Below are positions 60,840-64,000 of a stretch of 64,000 bases of DNA, piece by piece. Below the pieces are notes generated by a model that was given only the letters and a program-made list of their open reading frames with translations, made no database searches and had not been told where the DNA came from. The stretch comes from Torreya grandis. Its lineage: Eukaryota; Streptophyta; Pinopsida; Cupressales; Taxaceae. Numbering within the stretch: the stretch's first letter is position 1; each line of letters starts with the position of its first letter. The stretch spans positions 2,353,501 through 2,417,500 of the forward strand of contig JARHVA010002372.1 of the NCBI GenBank assembly GCA_037957365.1, read 5' to 3'. Position numbers and translations under genes: made by a program.

Positions 60840-61400
60840 TGGCTATTGTTGGCTCAAGTTTTGCTTGATGAGGCTCTATCTTTTGCTTGACTGAAGATAC
60901 AATTAAAAAATTTTATTGAGGTTTTGGATGAATTTTCTTATCTTATTTAAACATTTTCCCCTTCTCTTTGAAGTAAAAACCAAAATTCATATCTTCTTTA
61001 GGCAACTTCATTTCATTAGTCTTCTTCTTTTCTAACTTGACATGTCTCTTAAGCATCCTCCTAGGGCTTTTCTTGGAATAATTATAAGATACATTCAAGT
61101 ATTTACTCTTTTCATACCTTGATAAGTCATCTAAATATGTCTCATCAGATTTAACTGCTTCATCTTCTAAGAATGCTTCCTCTAGCTCTTCAGAGTGTTC
61201 TAACTTTCTATTTGAGTAACTCTTCAGTTCAGCTTATTGGGAGGATTATCCTTCATTTCCATATCCTAATACTATGTAAATTGATCTCTTTATAACCTGT
61301 ATAGGTTGGATAATTCCTTGACCATTAATGCCAAGGCCCTTTCCATTAAATCCCATCTTGGCCAACAACTTAGAACCTATTCCCCTTGTGTGCTTATCAA
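60840..61400 (-). pseudogene. E5 G-patch domain and lysine-rich tail
   Basis: On the minus strand at about 61,285-61,395 the frame reads [12 protein letters not shown]. It continues [12 protein letters not shown], a textbook G-patch with all its glycines. After it, to about 60,840, comes a charged region rich in Lys and Glu (for example Lys-Lys-Ser-Pro-Arg-Arg). G-patches bind RNA or RNA helicases. One follows the protease in betaretroviruses and in some plant gag-protease polyproteins. Here it lies between two protease-like modules. Confidence 0.8.
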
Positions 61401-61679
61401 ATGTATCGACACAACTACTTGATGAATGTAAGGATTTATAAAAAAAAATATACCTAATATTCTTAAGATATCTAGAAGAATTTATTTCATTTCTTTCATT
61501 TTATAAATGTTCATCTAAGTTAGAAGACATATTGATAATCAAAGAATTATTCACTTCCATAATTATAATATTGTTCTCATTAGGAGGACTACCAGGAGTA
61601 TAAGAATCAAAGAAATCACTTATATAACTAGAAATTACCTTGGTTGTCTAACTATTCCCAAATTGAATCTCATAAGCAT

Positions 61680-62060
61680 GATTGCCAATTAATTGGATTC
61701 CATCTCCCAATGCTATGTACTTGGCTTGTTAGGATGTAAGATATAAATTACCCAAAATGATCTCCTCTACTTCTTCTAGGACTATATCAAGAGAAACTTG
61801 ATCTAAGAATAGACCTCCAATACCAAAATGTAGGATATAATAATGTGGCATGTGTCTATGTATCATGCCATTAGCTGCTCCAAATGTTTTGGTGTAGGGT
61901 AATGAAATAACTTTCAATCCTAGACATTGTATGAGACCTTCAGTGATGTAACTAGACCCATAACTCTATTTAAAATAAATATACATGAACTTACCTTCAA
62001 TAATAGTAGTGACATTATGCTTTTGGGTATATAACATAATATCTAGTAATTTGTCTAGTA
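61680..62060 (-). pseudogene. E5 first protease-like module
   Basis: On the minus strand near 61,955-61,985 a Tyr-Gly-Ser-Ser-Tyr-Ile-Thr-Glu-Gly-Leu stretch stands where a retropepsin Asp-Ser-Gly active site would be (Asp lost). A 62-codon open frame (61,729-61,917) follows with Tyr-Thr-Lys-Thr-Phe-Gly, then Phe-Leu-Asp-Gln-Val-Ser-Leu-Asp-Ile-Val and Ile-Ile-Leu-Gly-Asn-Leu-Tyr-Leu. The end motifs match the second module, so the element carries two related protease halves. It lies just upstream of the G-patch. Confidence 0.55.
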
Positions 62061-62105
62061 GAAGTTACCATATTATAGTCTCTGGAGTTAACTGATAATA
62101 TACTA

Positions 62106-62462
62106 CTAGTCTAGATGACTGATTGCTTCTAGAAATAGCTGGTACCTTTCCTTTGTCCTCATTTCATTTCTTGAACTAGTGTGGATCCTTACTTGGATGC
62201 AATATCCAAAAAAATTTAAAACATGTCTTCTTTTAGAACAATGTTTATAAATTTTTGAGTCTTCACATACCCTCTTCTTCTGATGGCATTCTTGTTGCAC
62301 TTTTGCCTATAGATCATCAATGCTCTATTGGAGTTTATTGATCTACAACCCTTGTCCTCATTATGTAGCTTACTATCATTATTATTATGATTTTAAATGT
62401 TACATCAATGTAGTGACAATGGTATTTAGTAATAATTGAACTTGAGCTAACATTGGATCCAT
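62106..62462 (-). pseudogene. E5 N-terminal polyprotein remnant
   Basis: An ATG at 62,462, about 50 bases past the primer-binding site, starts Met-Asp-Pro-Met-Leu-Ala-Gln-Val-Gln-Leu-Leu-Leu. After stops, a 64-codon open frame (62,106-62,300) carries Gln-Gln-Glu-Cys-His-Gln-Lys-Lys and Tyr-Lys-His-Cys-Ser-Lys-Arg. It is basic with three Cys residues. I see no capsid domain. The start choice rests on proximity to the primer-binding site. Confidence 0.4.
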
Positions 62463-62508
62463 AGTATTCCACAATATGTGAGTAAAATCACAATTACACC
62501 AACACAAA

Positions 62509-62525
62509 CTTAGCTCTAATACCAA
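62509..62525 (-). other. E5 primer-binding site (initiator-Met type)
   Basis: The minus strand reads TTTTGGTATTAGAGCTAAG two to four bases past the LTR end GGATCA. It differs from TGGTATCAGAGC at one base. Confidence 0.85.
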
Positions 62526-62528
62526 AAT

Positions 62529-64000
62529 TGATCCATTAATAGTAATTGATCCCCACTTATTAAAAAAAATTAAAAATAGATATTATTTAAATATAAAAAA
62601 TTCCCACTCGAATGCTTATAAATCCATTAAAAATGAAAACATAACTAAAAGGGAAAGTAATATAAAAATTTACGAACAAAAATAGAGACAACAAAACTCT
62701 AGAGTTGATAACAAAATTCATCTAGGTGGGACTACATATTTGGGTTCGATAAAACATGAACCAATATATAAATGATGTCAAAATAAATTGAATTCTTACA
62801 TCACAATGTGCTCCTGGAATGAGCTACAATACTACCATCTTGACTTTTGAAAGTCTTACAAAAGATGGTTTCCACCAATCTCCACTCCGTACTAAGTTGC
62901 TTCTGATGAACTCTTCTTTGTTTCTTTATCTTCTCCAATGAGACATTTGAGACTTTGGAATGATTTTTCAAATGAACTCCAAAACCCTTTATATACTAGT
63001 TGAGGTACACTTTTTTTTATTGGGATGATTATCCTTAAGCTTAAAAATAACCTATCAATTACATGGAAGGTTTAATTTACATATTAATCTAAGTATTTAT
63101 GTATAAATGTTAACCATAGAAAATTCTTAAATAATCAATTTAATTCCATGTATCTTTCCATCAAAACTTTTGTTACCTTATTAAGGTTTCCCATGTTTTT
63201 TAACATTGTTGGCCACCCTTCCATGTAGCCTCCTTTGACGCTTCCATGGTTTCATCATCATTAAACCTTCCTTAGATTTATTTAAGGTTTCTTAAAACTT
63301 TTAAAAGTTACACACATGAAATACATCATGTCCATTCCATTTTAAGTCTTTTCACATCAATTTTTTTCTTCATGTATAAGTGGCCTTAATTTAATCCCAC
63401 ATTGCCACGTAATAATCCTTCCCATGGCCTTTAAAAGGGAAATGTTGAATCTTTCATCCAAACCATGTCAAAATTTTCCATGTGATTATATTCCATGTTT
63501 AAAACCATTGACTTCCTCCACATAGCCTTGGCCAATGGTATTGGGATATGTACAAGAGTGAACAAAGTTGCATGCTTTAATACTTATCTATCCCCAATAA
63601 TGAAGTGCTCTATGAAAATCCTTCAATCATGCTATTCATGTAGACCAATATAATATTACCATTTGTAAATCATTGATTTACTAACATTATGCCACATGTC
63701 ATTTTGGTACTTGCCATATCACATTGCCATATTTCCACATCACTTGGACCAACTTTGACCAAAACTTTGACTATCCATGACTTTTGCATATGAACTTGGA
63801 ATTGGTCCATTATAAATGCATCAAAAATCATGTGATGAGTTATACACCATGGAAATAGTTTAGAAACATTCCATGACCATCAATTTTTCCATTATGACTA
63901 GATTTGACCATTTGTTGACCAAACTTTGACCAATGATAACTAGAGCATATGATGTCCATTTTTTGAAGTATAATAGTTGACGGAAAGCTCTTAGTGAGAT
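62529..64000 (-). repeat. E5 5' LTR (cut by window end)
   Basis: The partner of 58,646-60,220. It begins TGATCCATTAATAG. The last 80 bases match about 60,065-60,145, so roughly 75-100 bases of the LTR lie beyond the window. Confidence 0.92.
62986..62995 (-). promoter_or_regulatory. E5 LTR TATA box (5' copy)
   Basis: TATATAAAGGG on the minus strand, the same as the 3' LTR copy at 59,102-59,111. In this copy it would drive the element's transcript. Confidence 0.6.

Larger units (their letters stand above)
13138..64000 (-). mobile_element. E4: LARD-like non-autonomous LTR element, right end outside window
   Basis: The left LTR (13,138-18,867) is continuous. Its right partner is found in two pieces: 22,270-23,380 matches about 13,138-14,232, and 57,244-58,645 matches about 14,233-15,640. 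The remainder must lie right of E5, beyond 64,000. A polypurine tract abuts the left LTR and a primer-binding site abuts the right one, both on the minus strand, which fixes the orientation. The internal region is 3.4 kb and I find no gag, protease, RT or integrase in it. LTRs of 4-6 kb around a non-coding core of about 3.5 kb are the described form of LARDs. The span given includes the nested E2 and E5. Confidence 0.82.
58646..64000 (-). mobile_element. E5: small non-autonomous LTR element, protease plus G-patch, right end outside window
   Basis: Direct repeats at 58,646-60,220 and 62,529-64,000 (cut by the window) flank a 2.3-kb internal region. A polypurine tract abuts the left LTR and an initiator-Met primer-binding site abuts the right LTR, both on the minus strand. 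The internal region has protease-like and G-patch coding remnants but neither a capsid domain nor RT. The element sits inside the right LTR of E4: the left copy of that LTR runs on unbroken at about 15,640. Confidence 0.88.

Noticed and set aside
1..64000. tRNA, rRNA or host genes
   Set aside because: Scanning both strands showed only primer-binding sites that mimic tRNA ends. No cloverleaf, rRNA core or intron-exon gene structure could be supported.

Overview
This is plant nuclear DNA made almost entirely of old, nested LTR retrotransposons. I see no intact host gene, rRNA, tRNA or CRISPR array. The DNA is AT-rich, CG dinucleotides are scarce, and every recognisable reading frame carries many in-frame stops, mostly TAG/TAA where Gln or Trp is expected. 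That is the usual look of long-silenced, methylated retroelements in a large seed-plant genome with slow DNA loss (conifer-like, giant monocot or mistletoe-like). The species cannot be told from this window.

Layout. (1) Positions 1-10,240: a plus-strand Ty3/gypsy element, called E1. Its 5' LTR is cut by the window edge, and gag, protease, an extra RNase H, RT, RNase H and integrase are followed by a 3' LTR. (2) 10,241-about 11,560: a minus-strand Ty1/copia gag-protease fragment that E1 interrupts; its other half must lie left of the window. (3) 11,561-13,137: unassigned DNA with a primer-binding-site-like sequence near 13,000. (4) 13,138 to beyond the window: a minus-strand, apparently non-coding LARD-like element (E4) with LTRs of about 5.7 kb. 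Its right LTR is broken twice. (5) 23,381-57,243, inside that LTR: a minus-strand Ty3/gypsy element (E2) with LTRs of about 6.5 kb. Each LTR holds a decayed ORF of about 3.6 kb of unknown function. (6) 29,330-43,821, inside the 3' LTR of E2: a minus-strand element (E3) with gag and protease but no RT or integrase found, and an antisense plant-mobile-domain (PMD) pseudogene. It has 1.2-kb LTRs and a perfect 5-bp target duplication, CTAGT. (7) 58,646 to beyond the window, also inside the right LTR of E4: a small minus-strand element (E5) with 1.6-kb LTRs and a 2.3-kb internal region encoding two protease-like modules and a G-patch, but no polymerase.

Order of events read from the joins: the copia element came first. 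E1 then landed in its pre-integrase region, and E4 may have landed in its 5' LTR. E2 and E5 then landed in the right LTR of E4, and E3 landed in the 3' LTR of E2. The left LTR of E4 is the uninterrupted reference that proves two of these joins.

The most notable points are the extra RNase H between protease and RT in both E1 and E2, the unusually long ORF-bearing LTRs of E2, the antisense PMD gene carried by the RT-less E3, and the protease-G-patch-protease layout of E5. E1 and E2 once encoded capsid, protease, RT/RNase H and integrase. E3, E4 and E5 look non-autonomous and would have needed those enzymes from relatives. Boundaries were placed by eye alignment of direct repeats and termini, so most are good to a few bases and some only to tens of bases.
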